The notes below the pieces were generated by a model that was not told the origin of the DNA, did not search any database, and was given only the letters and a program-made list of their open reading frames with translations. The translations under genes were made by a program, and so were the position numbers. Below are positions 1-8,473 of a DNA stretch of 20,131 nt, piece by piece; positions within the stretch are counted from its first letter, which is position 1, and each line of letters begins with the position of its first letter. The DNA comes from a bacterium (GTDB lineage Bacteria; Chloroflexota; Dormibacteria; UBA8260; Bog-877). The stretch spans positions 1-20,131 of the forward strand of contig JAJYWM010000148.1 in NCBI GenBank assembly GCA_021791455.1, in the 5' to 3' direction.

Positions 1-915
1 CTCCACGTGTTCGATCCCGTAGATGTCGGAGATCCCGGTCATCCGCTCGATCTTGTCGATGCCCTCCTCGGTCAGGCTTCCCGACTTGGTCTTCTCGTCG
101 ATGGTGTAGTCGGTCTCCGCCTTGAGCTGCTTGATGAGCCCGGCGTACTGGTAGTACTTGTCGACCGACTCCTCACCCAGCCCGCTGATGATGAGCGGAG
201 TTCGGGCCTCGTCGATGAGTATCGAGTCCACCTCGTCGACGATCGCGTAGTACCGGTCGCGCTGGACCTTCTGCTCCTTCGCCCTGGCCAGGTTGTCCCG
301 AAGGTAGTCGAAGCCCATCTCGTTGTTGGTCGCGTACACGATGTCAGCGGAATACGCCACCTGGCGCTCCACGGGTCGCAGGTGCCGAAGTCTCGGGTCC
401 GGGTGGCTCTCGTCCGTGAACTCGGGGTCGTACACGAATGACGCCTCCGGAATGATCACACCGACCCCCATCCCCAGGGCGTGGAACATCGGGGCGTTCC
501 ATCCAGCGTCTCGCCGAGCCAAGAAGTCGTTCACGGTGACCAGGAAACATCCCCGCCCGGTCAGAGCGTTCAGGTATAGGGGCAGCGCAGCCACCAGAGT
601 CTTGCCCTCGCCGGTCTTCATCTCGGCGATCTTGCCCTGGTGGAGGACGATGCCGCCCAGACACTGGACGTCGAACGGGCGCATCCCCAAAGTCCGACGG
701 GCGGCCTCCCGAGCTACGGCGAATGCCTCGACCAGCAGATCGTCCAGACTCTCGCCGGCCGCGAGCCGGGACCTGAACTGCTCGGTCCGTTCCCGCAGCT
801 CGGAGTCGGCCAGCGGCTGAACCTCGTTCTCCATCTCCCCGATCCGCGCTACGGTCTGCCAGTGGTTCCGAAGCTCGCGCCGGGTAGGGTCGTAGATCCT
901 GGTCAGGACACTCAT
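1..915 (-). CDS. secA: Protein translocase ATPase SecA, N-terminal 305 residues (cut by window edge)
   Basis: SecA is the cytoplasmic motor that drives unfolded preproteins through the SecYEG channel by ATP hydrolysis. The frame is open from an ATG at 915 to the left edge, giving residues 1-305 of a protein usually 800-950 long. Visible landmarks are the Walker A motif MKTGEGKT at residues 99-106, the conserved [13 protein letters not shown] at about 196-208, the DEAD-type box DEVD at 227-230, and [12 protein letters not shown] at 234-245, which leads into the preprotein cross-linking domain. An insert of roughly 25 residues (about 157-183, rich in D, H, R and P) precedes the TNNE motif; short SecAs lack it, and I recall similar inserts from Chloroflexota-type SecA. 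A GAGG lies about 10 nt upstream of the ATG. The gene is 184 bp downstream of the GT87 gene on the same strand and is probably a separate transcription unit. Truncation is only due to the window edge. Confidence 0.97.
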   Translation of the reverse strand, partial: MSVLTRIYDPTRRELRNHWQTVARIGEMENEVQPLADSELRERTEQFRSRLAAGESLDDLLVEAFAVAREAARRTLGMRPFDVQCLGGIVLHQGKIAEMKTGEGKTLVAALPLYLNALTGRGCFLVTVNDFLARRDAGWNAPMFHALGMGVGVIIPEASFVYDPEFTDESHPDPRLRHLRPVERQVAYSADIVYATNNEMGFDYLRDNLARAKEQKVQRDRYYAIVDEVDSILIDEARTPLIISGLGEESVDKYYQYAGLIKQLKAETDYTIDEKTKSGSLTEEGIDKIERMTGISDIYGIEHVE

Positions 916-987
916 GCATCGAGCCCTCGACTGCCACCCCGGGTCACATTCAAGGGCCCGATGCGAATGGCGGTCGTCAGATCACAT

Positions 988-1009
988 CCGGCCCCGCCCC
1001 TCGGGCCGG
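988..1009 (-). terminator. GC-rich hairpin between the GT87 gene and secA; possible terminator without U-tract
   Basis: Within the 184-bp gap between the GT87 stop (1100) and the secA start (915), a perfect 7-bp inverted repeat CCGGCCC/GGGCCGG encloses an 8-nt loop. It could end or attenuate the long upstream operon. No run of T follows on the minus strand, so it does not meet the criteria of a strong intrinsic terminator. The rest of the gap is GC-rich, and I see no convincing promoter hexamers or small gene in it. Confidence 0.25.
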
Positions 1010-1099
1010 GCGTCCGGCGGAGGCGTCCCCTCGGGGCTGGGGGCACTAGCGGCCCCAAATCGAGGCACCCCAGGACAGGCGGTTCGACATCGCCCCTGA

Positions 1100-2578
1100 T
1101 TATCCCCCCACAGCCGAGGAGGCAATCGTTACCTCGGGCTGGGCCTCGGTGACATACGCAGGCCCAGTACCGGCTCCGCCCACCTCCATCCAGCACGTCC
1201 GGGCCCCCTCCACCACGAGGATCAGAACAGCAACAGGCGTGAGGCCAACTCGGAGCAGGTCGAACTGGCTCACTGCGGGCAGGATCGCCAGGGCGAGGAG
1301 GCAAAGGCCCGCTCCGAAGCCCGTCAATCGCTCATCCGTTCGCCAATGCCAGAGTCCGATCGACAGCGAGGCTAACACCGCGAGTCCGACCGGCCAAGGT
1401 AGCACCCCGCTGGGCCAGATCAGCAGAAGCCAGATGACCACGACAAGAGCCAGCCCCAACCCCAGCCCGTGGATCCGCCGCGCGTCCCGGCCGACCGTCA
1501 ACATGAACAGGGGCAGAAGCAGCAAATCGTCATTGATGTGGGCGTAGGGCGTGGCCGCCAGCCAGATTGCAAGTGGTAACCCAACTCCCCACGCGATCCT
1601 ACCCACCTGGCTGACCCTCTCCCAATCCTTGGAGGTCAGCATCCAGGTTGAGAAGATCCCGATTGCCAGAAGGGCCAGAAACCCTGTCGCCAACGTGCCG
1701 GGGGCCAGCAGCCCAGCAGAGAGCTTCCAGGAAGCTGGAGCTGCTCCAGCCAGCGTGGGCAGCCCGGCAAGATTGGGCGGCTGATGGGCGACGCTGCCAC
1801 CCGAGCTCCAGAGCGCCTTCCACCAAGCGGGAAGTAACCCCGGATAGACGCTGACGCTGGCTGCGGTTGTGATCGCGAACCCCAGCGCGAACCGAAACGC
1901 CCTGGACCGGTGCCCCAGCAGGACGAGGAACAGCAGGAGCGGGGCCGGCCACAACAGTTCCGGCATGACCCATACCAACCCCATGACGAGTCCAGCTGGC
2001 AAGGGCCGCTCATGCCAGGCCAGCAGCATGGCCCCGCCGACCGCGGCGAAGGTCAAGGCATCAAACTGACCTGACAACAGCCCCAGAGCGACGATCCAAG
2101 AGGCGACGACCCCCAGTTCCAGCCCTCCCAGGTGGCGCCATCCAAGGTCCCGGCCGAGCAGCGCTGTGACCAGCGCTAGGGCCAGCAGTCCGACTCCCGT
2201 GAACAGAGCGTAGGCTGGCCAGAAGCCGATACGGGTCAGCGGAATCAGCGCCGCGCCAGCCACGGGTGGGACGGCCAACCGATCTAGCGTCGGTCCCGGC
2301 CCGTGGCCCGGATAGTGCTGCGTGGCTTGTTCCGCAGCCTGTAGGACGCTCAGACGATATGGGTCGCTGCCTCGGGCCAGGGCCGTGGCCGCGGCATAGA
2401 ACAGCCTGAAGTCAGCACCAAGTCCGTCAGGACTGGGCGGAACCAGCCTGGTGAGCGCGAATACCACGAACCCTACACCTATCCCGACACTGAGGAGAAG
2501 GACCAAACCCCGCAGGCGCCGACTGCGCCGATCCAAAACCTCCTCGAGGCTTAGATGGTCCTGGGCAGAGGACGGCAC
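1100..2578 (-). CDS. GT87-like (DUF2029) polyprenol-dependent membrane glycosyltransferase
   Basis: This is a very hydrophobic protein of about 492 residues with some 10-12 membrane segments. Near the N-terminus, after the first membrane helix, it has the motif ADFRLFYAAATALARGSDPY (about residues 55-74). A loop Asp followed by a DPY is typical of the GT-C-fold family GT87, whose members move mannose or arabinose from polyprenyl-phosphate to extracytoplasmic acceptors. A second likely luminal motif is TPYAHINDDLLLLPL. The longest frame begins at 2665 but would run 80 nt into the permease gene. I chose the GTG at 2578, 7 nt after the permease stop; a TTG at 2593 is also possible. Ribosome binding signals are weak, suggesting coupling to the permease. 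As the last gene of the array it may glycosylate the pilus, the CAP protein or a wall polymer; that target is inference. Confidence 0.8.
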   Translation of the reverse strand: MPSSAQDHLSLEEVLDRRSRRLRGLVLLLSVGIGVGFVVFALTRLVPPSPDGLGADFRLFYAAATALARGSDPYRLSVLQAAEQATQHYPGHGPGPTLDRLAVPPVAGAALIPLTRIGFWPAYALFTGVGLLALALVTALLGRDLGWRHLGGLELGVVASWIVALGLLSGQFDALTFAAVGGAMLLAWHERPLPAGLVMGLVWVMPELLWPAPLLLFLVLLGHRSRAFRFALGFAITTAASVSVYPGLLPAWWKALWSSGGSVAHQPPNLAGLPTLAGAAPASWKLSAGLLAPGTLATGFLALLAIGIFSTWMLTSKDWERVSQVGRIAWGVGLPLAIWLAATPYAHINDDLLLLPLFMLTVGRDARRIHGLGLGLALVVVIWLLLIWPSGVLPWPVGLAVLASLSIGLWHWRTDERLTGFGAGLCLLALAILPAVSQFDLLRVGLTPVAVLILVVEGARTCWMEVGGAGTGPAYVTEAQPEVTIASSAVGG

Positions 2579-2585
2579 CGACGAC

Positions 2586-5096
2586 TCACTCAAGTGCGAG
2601 TGCGGCCATGGGGTCGATCCTCGCGACCTGGCGCGCGGGCAAGATTGCCGCCGTGAGCAGCGCAAGTAATGCCGCTCCCGCGAGCACGACCAAGGCTGGC
2701 ACTGAGACCGCGAAGGGCAATGGCAGCTCTGGATTCGACGCGGCGGCGACCTCGGGGCCGGTGAGCGCGACGCCGCCTACCAAGCCCGCGGCGACACCGA
2801 CGAGGCCGACCGCGAGCGCCTCTCCGAGCACGCTCCGGGCCACTGTGCGGCGGCTCAGGCCCACGACACGAAGCAGGGCTAGCTCGCGGGTGGCACTCCT
2901 CGTTTCCAAAACCAAGGTGGTCACAGCCGCCAGAATAGCGATGACCACCGCGATGAGGGCCAGCGATGCGATCGCGCCGACGTCGTGAGCGACACCCGCC
3001 GCCACGCCGCGGCCCACAGCTGTCACGCTCTCCGTCTCCATCCCATACCTGAATCCCGCCAGCCGGATAGACCGCGCAGCCCCATTGCCGGACGCGCGCA
3101 GTTGAATTAGGTTGAACCCACTGGCCTGAGATCCGAAGAACCGAACCGCGGGCTGCTGGGCCACGATGACCGTCTCCACTCCAGACGGCCCCGGCAGGGT
3201 GTGGCTCACCAGCCCGGACACGGAAAACCAGTGGGATCCAGAGTCCGTCACGATGCGCAAGCGCGACCCCACATGAACTTTCAACTCAGCGGCCAGCTCC
3301 AGGGGGAGGATCACGCCGCGACCAGCCGCCACCGCGGCGAGCGCGTCTGCCCTGGACCCAGCGACGAACTGGAGCGCTCCTGATCTTCGATATCCTGAAA
3401 CCGCCGTCGCAGCCATGTCTACCGCCACATGTCCCACCCGAGCTGTCACGAAGCGGACCGGCGCCACCTCTCCGATCCGAGGCTCGCCAACTCCCCGTCG
3501 CGCCGCGCCCAGCACCTGGGCCTCGATCGCAGAAGATTGAGATGTTGGGCTGACGATGATGTAGTTGCCGACAAAGAGCCGGTTCACCCACTCCTGGCCG
3601 GATTGGAGGGCTGCGGTCGAGACCCCAGCCAGACTCACTGCAGCTGCGACCGCCACGAAGATGAGACCTACGGCCAAGGTTCTGCGACCCTGCCGGGACC
3701 GCCCGCGGGCAGACACCGCCACGGCCGGAGCAGCCAGCAGCGGGCCAACCATAGAGGCCACAGCACCAATCGCGAACGGAGCGACCGGCGCCAAGAGGAG
3801 TGCCGCCGCCGCATACGAAAATACAGTGCCGACCACGGTCCCGGTTATACCGCCGGTTAGGAACGCTAACGCTGCCCCAAGCCCACAGGCTACAGCGGCT
3901 ATAAGCGCCCACAGCCACCAACCACGCGGTTTGGGCCTCAGTGACGGGCGAATGGCCGCCAGCGGTGCGACAGAGGATGCTCTCAGCGCCGGCGCGGCCG
4001 CCGCGAGTAGCCCCAGCACCAACACGACCAGGAAGGCCTCGCCCGCACCGCGCCAGGAAAACCTGACACGAGCCGCGGTCAGCGCCTGGGCCGAATTGGA
4101 GAGGTGGAACAAGATCGTCGCCAGAACGTAACCGGCACCAATCGCTGACAGCGCGCCGGCGACGACGATAACCACCGCCTCGCGAACGAAGCTACGGACG
4201 ATGAGACTGCGTGGCGCGCCGACTAGGCGAATCAGGCCGATCTGCTTGGTCGCCTCCGCAGCAACCGTGTACAGCGTCGCGGTGATGACGGCCAGCGCCA
4301 TGACGAGGCCGAGGGCGGCGAACAGCGCCAGCACCGGCTCCACCTCGGCGACCGGGCTGCCACCAGGCAAGGCGCGTGAGTTGCTGATGGTGAAGCTGCC
4401 GGATAAGGTCCGTGTCAGTTCCTGGGTCAGTTGTGTTCGTGTGGTTCCAGGCTTCAGCCTGAGTGCGATGTCCGAAACCACCAAGCCCCTGCCAAAGAGG
4501 CTTCTGGCGACCCCTGCCGAGACGTACACGGCGTCCTGAGTGAACGGGGCCCCGGCCGCGAACGGGGCCACGATCCCCACCACCGTGAAGTGCTGGATGC
4601 CGCGGGTCTCCGTCAGAGCCAGGTGCTGCCCCAGGGCGACCGTTCCCGCCGTACTTTGTCCGGTGGCCAACGACATGCCCGGCGCTAGCGACTCGCTCAC
4701 CGCAATTTGGAAGCGGCGTGTGGGAGCCCGACCGCGGACGAGCGTGAGGGGACGCAGGGCTACCGTGCCCCCCTGCACCACGACCAGAACCACCTGCCGA
4801 AAGCCACCTGTCGGGAGCTCGGCTAGGTCCGCCTTGCGCAGCAGGGGCACGGCACGTGCCACTCCCGGCAGCTTGCGCACAGCCGCCACCTCCGCGACGG
4901 AGAAACCGTCGCTCCCGAACGGGACGATGTCATACTGAGCCGTCCCTGCGGCCTCCTGGACCGCGAGTGCAGCCTGATTCCGCAGGGCACTCGTTGCCAG
5001 TTGTGTAGCCAAAACCGCGCCGCCTCCCAACGCCAAGGCGACCACTGCTAAGGTGACACGAACAAAGGCGGACTTCGCCCAGAGCAGTGGAATCAA
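2586..5096 (-). CDS. FtsX/MacB-type ABC transporter permease with two FtsX domains
   Basis: This 836-residue permease has the duplicated FtsX layout. TM1 is at about residues 10-32 and is followed by an extracytoplasmic domain (about 35-250). Three TMs follow (about 255-280, 305-330, 352-373), then a central block of TMs (about 395-460), another TM (about 473-495), and a second extracytoplasmic domain (about 498-705). The last three TMs (about 708-730, 757-780, 797-820) end in the typical cytoplasmic tail ARQVARIDPMAALALE. The motifs QIGLIRLVGAPR (285-296) and RELALLRVVGLSRR (737-750) are the coupling segments that contact the ATPase. Such proteins export substrates or transmit force to extracytoplasmic partners. 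It pairs with the ATPase 20 nt upstream. The start is a TTG; no ATG or GTG occurs in frame nearby. Lipoprotein release, peptide export and control of a wall hydrolase are all open options. Confidence 0.93.
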   Translation of the reverse strand: MIPLLWAKSAFVRVTLAVVALALGGGAVLATQLATSALRNQAALAVQEAAGTAQYDIVPFGSDGFSVAEVAAVRKLPGVARAVPLLRKADLAELPTGGFRQVVLVVVQGGTVALRPLTLVRGRAPTRRFQIAVSESLAPGMSLATGQSTAGTVALGQHLALTETRGIQHFTVVGIVAPFAAGAPFTQDAVYVSAGVARSLFGRGLVVSDIALRLKPGTTRTQLTQELTRTLSGSFTISNSRALPGGSPVAEVEPVLALFAALGLVMALAVITATLYTVAAEATKQIGLIRLVGAPRSLIVRSFVREAVVIVVAGALSAIGAGYVLATILFHLSNSAQALTAARVRFSWRGAGEAFLVVLVLGLLAAAAPALRASSVAPLAAIRPSLRPKPRGWWLWALIAAVACGLGAALAFLTGGITGTVVGTVFSYAAAALLLAPVAPFAIGAVASMVGPLLAAPAVAVSARGRSRQGRRTLAVGLIFVAVAAAVSLAGVSTAALQSGQEWVNRLFVGNYIIVSPTSQSSAIEAQVLGAARRGVGEPRIGEVAPVRFVTARVGHVAVDMAATAVSGYRRSGALQFVAGSRADALAAVAAGRGVILPLELAAELKVHVGSRLRIVTDSGSHWFSVSGLVSHTLPGPSGVETVIVAQQPAVRFFGSQASGFNLIQLRASGNGAARSIRLAGFRYGMETESVTAVGRGVAAGVAHDVGAIASLALIAVVIAILAAVTTLVLETRSATRELALLRVVGLSRRTVARSVLGEALAVGLVGVAAGLVGGVALTGPEVAAASNPELPLPFAVSVPALVVLAGAALLALLTAAILPARQVARIDPMAALALE

Positions 5097-5116
5097 ACGA
5101 GTTCCGAGGGCACGAG

Positions 5117-5929
5117 CTACAGCCCTAGCACGGTCAGCCGCTCCAGCAGAGGCGCGGTGTCGTGCACGCTGCGCCGGCCGAGCTCCACCGTCTCCCTGAT
5201 AACACCATCCAGCATGAGCGCTACGCGGTCAGCGTAGGCTGCGGTTCGCACGTCGTGGGTCACCACGACTATTGCCCGGCCGTCCTGATGCCGCAGCCGC
5301 AGCAGCAGTTCCAATACCCTTCGTCCGGCATGGTAGTCCAGGGTACCGGTGGGTTCGTCAGCCAAGATGATAGCGGGGTCCGTGATGAGCGCTCTGGCAA
5401 TCGCGACCCGTTGCTGCTCCCCCCCTGAGATCTCCTCCGGCCGGTGCCCCTGAAGGCCGCGGAGCCCCAACATCGTCATTAAACTGTCAGCCTTGGCCCG
5501 GGCATCCCGGTCCCGCCCGCGACCCCGCACGGGCCAGATCCGCTCCCTCTCCAGCCGATAGGGAAGCATCACATTCTCCGCCGCGGTGAGGCTCGGAAGG
5601 AGGTTGAAGAACTGGAAAATGAAGCCGATGTTACGGCGGCGAAAGGCCGCAAGATCCTTGTCGGCCATGGCGTAGAGATCCACACCCCGAATGCGGACCG
5701 ATCCACGATCAGGCACGGAGAGCCCGCCCAGAACGTGCAGCAGAGTGGACTTGCCACAGCCGCTCGGACCCATCACGGCCACAAATTCGCCGGCACTAAC
5801 GGTCAGGCTGACGTCGGTGATCACGTCGCGCGGCTCCCGTCGAATCGCGTAGCCCTTATACAACCCCTCCGCGCTCAGAAGCACGCCATCATCCCCGGTG
5901 TTAAGCTCCGGATGGGGCAGGTCACTCAT
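5117..5929 (-). CDS. ABC transporter ATP-binding protein, LolD/MacB/FtsE type
   Basis: This 270-residue nucleotide-binding subunit powers the permease encoded immediately downstream. All catalytic motifs are intact: Walker A GPSGCGKS (54-61), Q-loop Gln at about 106 ([18 protein letters not shown]), signature [15 protein letters not shown] (167-181), Walker [13 protein letters not shown] (187-198), and the switch His in VVVTHD (221-226). The [16 protein letters not shown] stretch and the ADEPTGTLD box are characteristic of the MacB/LolD/FtsE subfamily, which pairs with FtsX-type permeases. Residues 126-146 form an Arg-rich insert between the Q-loop and the signature. The ATG sits inside the end of the upstream CAP gene (ATGAGTGA, 8-nt overlap), so translation is probably coupled to the CAP protein. 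Confidence 0.95.
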   Translation of the reverse strand: MSDLPHPELNTGDDGVLLSAEGLYKGYAIRREPRDVITDVSLTVSAGEFVAVMGPSGCGKSTLLHVLGGLSVPDRGSVRIRGVDLYAMADKDLAAFRRRNIGFIFQFFNLLPSLTAAENVMLPYRLERERIWPVRGRGRDRDARAKADSLMTMLGLRGLQGHRPEEISGGEQQRVAIARALITDPAIILADEPTGTLDYHAGRRVLELLLRLRHQDGRAIVVVTHDVRTAAYADRVALMLDGVIRETVELGRRSVHDTAPLLERLTVLGL

Positions 5930-6809
5930 CCAGGTAGCCGCTGATCACCTGCTCGATTGTGCTGGAGATGAAACCCTGTGGGGGCTGCGGGAAGTCCGCT
6001 GCCGCTCCCCGGCGGCGCCCTCGCACTGGCCCTGGGGTGAGGGCCGGGGTCGGCGTCGGCGCTGCGGTCGCCGTCGGGGTTGCCCTGGAGGTCCGAGTCG
6101 GCGAGGTGGTGGGAGAGGGCGACGCCCCGCTAGAACTCGGTGCGGGTGTTGAGGACGGGGTAGGCCTCGGAGGCGGAGGGGCGGAGTGGGCCACAACCAG
6201 CGCAAACTCCTCAGCAAACATGTAAACGTCCGAGTAGCCCGTGGAGCTTCCCGAGCCCGGGTAGTTCCACGGTCCAGTGGTGTACCAGGATCCCGTCCCC
6301 AACTGGCTGTAATCCCCCAGGATGTTGGCTCGGTGGGGTGCCGAGTTCATGAACGCGGTGTTGACCTCCGCCGCCGGGTTCGAGTACCCGCTGTTCCAGC
6401 CGATGTTCTCGCCGGCCGATTGCCAGTCGACCCCGTCAGCCGACATGATCGGCCACACGTACCCGCCGTCCGCGCTACAGCCCGGTATCTGATGCGAAAA
6501 GTAATCACGGTTCAGCATATCGGCCGCTCTGCCGTAGATTGGAGCGACACTGCAGCCGTAGTAGGGGCGGCTCTGCGCTATCGCCGCCAGGGTGGTGTTC
6601 GAGCCGAGTGCGGCCAGACCGTTGCTGGCCCGGTCCTGATTGGTAAGCGAGAACAGTTGCCCGTCGTATGGAGTGGGACCGCCGGACAGCGCGGCGACCG
6701 GCGCCAACCCCAACGCCGCCATCAACCCGGCCGCGGCGACCGCTAGTGAGGCACCGATGAAGGCGACACGACTCCTAGAAAGCCGCAACACACCGACAAA
6801 TCTACCCAA
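5922..6809 (-). CDS. Secreted CAP (SCP/PR-1-like) domain protein with Pro/Thr-rich tail
   Basis: This 295-residue exported protein has an Arg-containing N-region and a hydrophobic stretch (about 14-40) that looks like a signal peptide ending near VAALS. A CAP domain spans about 47-205, with LTNQDRASNGLAAL, DYFSHQIPG (His106), SAGENIGW (Glu134) and SAPHRANILG (His159); the His/Glu set that lines the CAP cleft appears present. C86 and C111 could form a disulfide. A linker of about 50 residues rich in P, T and S (210-260) follows, then a basic patch (GRRRG) and an amphipathic end, [16 protein letters not shown]. Bacterial CAP proteins are extracytoplasmic and their activity is mostly unknown. 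The chosen start is a TTG overlapping the second cpaF by 8 nt; a GTG at 6791 is an alternative. The gene also overlaps the ABC ATPase, so it is sandwiched by coupling on both sides. Confidence 0.9.
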   Translation of the reverse strand: MGRFVGVLRLSRSRVAFIGASLAVAAAGLMAALGLAPVAALSGGPTPYDGQLFSLTNQDRASNGLAALGSNTTLAAIAQSRPYYGCSVAPIYGRAADMLNRDYFSHQIPGCSADGGYVWPIMSADGVDWQSAGENIGWNSGYSNPAAEVNTAFMNSAPHRANILGDYSQLGTGSWYTTGPWNYPGSGSSTGYSDVYMFAEEFALVVAHSAPPPPRPTPSSTPAPSSSGASPSPTTSPTRTSRATPTATAAPTPTPALTPGPVRGRRRGAAADFPQPPQGFISSTIEQVISGYLDE

Positions 6810-7989
6810 GACGCCGCTGCAACGGGCCCGGAGGTGGATTCGGGAGGCGCACCGCCGCGACCTGGTCTGCCCTCCGGTCTGGGAACAGACGCGAGATCTC
6901 CGGCGGCAGGGGAAGCCCCATGTCGAACAGACGGTCCAGGATCTGCGGTCGCACTCCGGTCAATACGAGCTCGCTCTTGAGGTTACCCTCTCGATCCGCC
7001 CCCTCAGCCTTCATGAGGAAGATGTCCTGCATGGTAATGGTGTCACCCTCCATGCCCACGACCTCAGAGATAGCGGTGATCTTCCGGCTCCCGTCGCGAA
7101 GCCGGTTGAGCTGGACGATGATGTTGATAGCGGAAGCGATCTGCTGCCGGATCGCCTTGGCCGGCAGCTCGATGCCCCCCATCAGCACCTGGGTTTCCAG
7201 CCTGGAGAGGCTGTCGCGCGGAGTGTTCGCGTGAACCGTTGTCATCGAGCCGTCGTGGCCCGTGTTCATGGCTTGCAACATGTCCAAAGCCTCACCGCCC
7301 CGCACCTCGCCGACCACAATCCGGTCCGGTCGCATGCGCAGAGCATTGATGACCAGTTCGCGGATGCCAATCCTCCCCTCCCCCCGAACATCCGGCGGCC
7401 GTGACTCAAGGCGACAGACATGCTCCTGGTGAAGTTGCAGCTCGGCTGCGTCCTCCACCGTCACAATCCGCTCATCAGGCGGAATGAAGCCGGAGCAGAT
7501 GTTGAGCAAGGTCGTCTTCCCGGCGCCGGTCCCGCCGGAGATGAGAATGTTCGCGCGAGCGAGCACACACGCCTGCAAGAAGGATGCAGCGGCCTCAGTG
7601 AGGGAACCGAAGTGGATCAGGTCCGTAACCCGCATGCGCTCCTTGGCAAACTTCCGGATGGTAAGCAGTGGCCCGTCGATCGCGACCGGTGGCACGACAG
7701 CGTTGACCCGGGAGCCATCCAGTAGCCGAGCATCGCACAGCGGCTGTCGGGCGTCTATCCGCCGACCAACCGCGGCCACAATCAGGTCGATCACATTGAG
7801 GAGATGGTCGGTGTCCTTGAAACGGACGTCCGTCAAGACGATCCGACCGTGAGCTTCGACGTAGACCATATCTGGCCCGACGACCATGATCTCCGTCAGG
7901 TTGTCGTCCTCAAGCAACACTCTGAGTGGCCCGAGGGCCTGGAGGTAGCCTTCTTGATCAGTAGCGGCTTCCGTCTGGGTGACTGCCAT
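6802..7989 (-). CDS. Second CpaF/TadA-family secretion ATPase (short form)
   Basis: This 395-residue type II/IV secretion ATPase is a close paralogue of the CpaF encoded at 10406-11962. Motifs are intact: Walker A GGTGAGKT (152-159), Asp box [13 protein letters not shown] (176-188), Walker [12 protein letters not shown] (223-233) and His box [14 protein letters not shown] (242-255). Unlike its paralogue it lacks the roughly 150-residue N-terminal region of linker plus helical domain; similarity starts at [18 protein letters not shown]. It has its own C-terminal tail of about 25 residues rich in P and R. The start is the ATG at 7989, backed by GGGAG 7 nt upstream. A longer frame reaching 8064 would overlap the DUF192 gene and is unlikely. 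It may act with or antagonise the main pilus motor, for example in retraction, or serve a second assembly; which one is not decidable here. Confidence 0.93.
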   Translation of the reverse strand: MAVTQTEAATDQEGYLQALGPLRVLLEDDNLTEIMVVGPDMVYVEAHGRIVLTDVRFKDTDHLLNVIDLIVAAVGRRIDARQPLCDARLLDGSRVNAVVPPVAIDGPLLTIRKFAKERMRVTDLIHFGSLTEAAASFLQACVLARANILISGGTGAGKTTLLNICSGFIPPDERIVTVEDAAELQLHQEHVCRLESRPPDVRGEGRIGIRELVINALRMRPDRIVVGEVRGGEALDMLQAMNTGHDGSMTTVHANTPRDSLSRLETQVLMGGIELPAKAIRQQIASAINIIVQLNRLRDGSRKITAISEVVGMEGDTITMQDIFLMKAEGADREGNLKSELVLTGVRPQILDRLFDMGLPLPPEISRLFPDRRADQVAAVRLPNPPPGPLQRRLG

Positions 7990-7993
7990 GGAC

Positions 7994-8473
7994 TTACTCC
8001 CGTGCGCCTTTGCGATGCTCGCGTCCGTCGATCCCGTGGTCGTCTCCCGCGGCCCGATCCCCAAGAATTGGTCGGAACGTCAACTGGCTGCCCGACTGGA
8101 TGCCTAGCCTCTGCAAGGTTCCGGGTGCCAGCTCAAGTGCCGAGTATGCGCCCCGCACCGGGACCAAAGTCACCGACATCGGGCGAAGGGACCATGGACG
8201 CATCCCGGTGACAGCTCGGACCACCCTGCCATGGCGGTCAAGGAATGCCACGTCAATGCTGGTACGCATGAAGAACATGTGGATGCTCCGGCACGGGACC
8301 AGCCACAGGCCCTCGTCGGACTCGATAGTGGCCCTTCCCATGAGACCGAGAAATCGTGACCATAAGCTCCGGGCGACGCGCACCCGTGGGACCGCGACTG
8401 GATCGCGGTCGCTCCCCACCGTCACGACGGAACAGCGCCGCGGCACCTCTGCGAACGTACTACTAGTTGACAT
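7994..8473 (-). CDS. DUF192 family protein in the Tad operon
   Basis: This is a small protein of 159 residues. Its core (about 25-136) matches DUF192: RSLWSRFLGLMGR (35-47), GLWLVPCRSIHMFFMRTSIDVAFLD (55-79, with C61 and H65) and the closing YSALELAPGTLQRLGI (110-125). The family has a compact beta-rich fold and no established biochemical role. I recall it often being encoded beside Tad/Flp pilus genes, and this context fits. No signal peptide or membrane helix is visible, so it is probably cytoplasmic here, although some homologues are secreted. The tail (137-159) is polar and charged. Its ATG overlaps the end of tadC by 11 nt and the second cpaF follows after 4 nt, so it is embedded in the operon. 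Confidence 0.88.
   Translation of the reverse strand: MSTSSTFAEVPRRCSVVTVGSDRDPVAVPRVRVARSLWSRFLGLMGRATIESDEGLWLVPCRSIHMFFMRTSIDVAFLDRHGRVVRAVTGMRPWSLRPMSVTLVPVRGAYSALELAPGTLQRLGIQSGSQLTFRPILGDRAAGDDHGIDGREHRKGARE
7997..8001 (-). promoter_or_regulatory. Ribosome binding site deciding the start of the second cpaF
   Basis: GGGAG overlaps the stop codon of the DUF192 gene (GAG TAA) and lies 7 nt before the ATG at 7989. This supports the shorter 395-residue product over the upstream in-frame start at 8064. Confidence 0.6.

Noticed and set aside
2579..2665. Upstream extension of the GT87 gene to 2665
   Set aside because: It would overlap 80 nt of the permease coding end, and the extra residues are Arg/Ser-rich and unlike a GT87 N-terminus. 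A start after the permease stop is more likely.
3429..4131. Plus-strand open frames opposite the permease
   Set aside because: They are antisense to a well-supported FtsX-type permease, low in complexity and rich in Arg/Ala/Thr, without a recognisable domain.
6005..6185. Pro/Thr codon-rich stretch in the CAP gene considered as a tandem DNA repeat
   Set aside because: The codons are compositionally biased but show no regular repeating unit, so it is a low-complexity linker and not a tandem repeat array.
7990..8064. Upstream extension of the second cpaF to 8064
   Set aside because: It overlaps the DUF192 coding end and lacks a ribosome binding site, whereas the ATG at 7989 has GGGAG at 7 nt.
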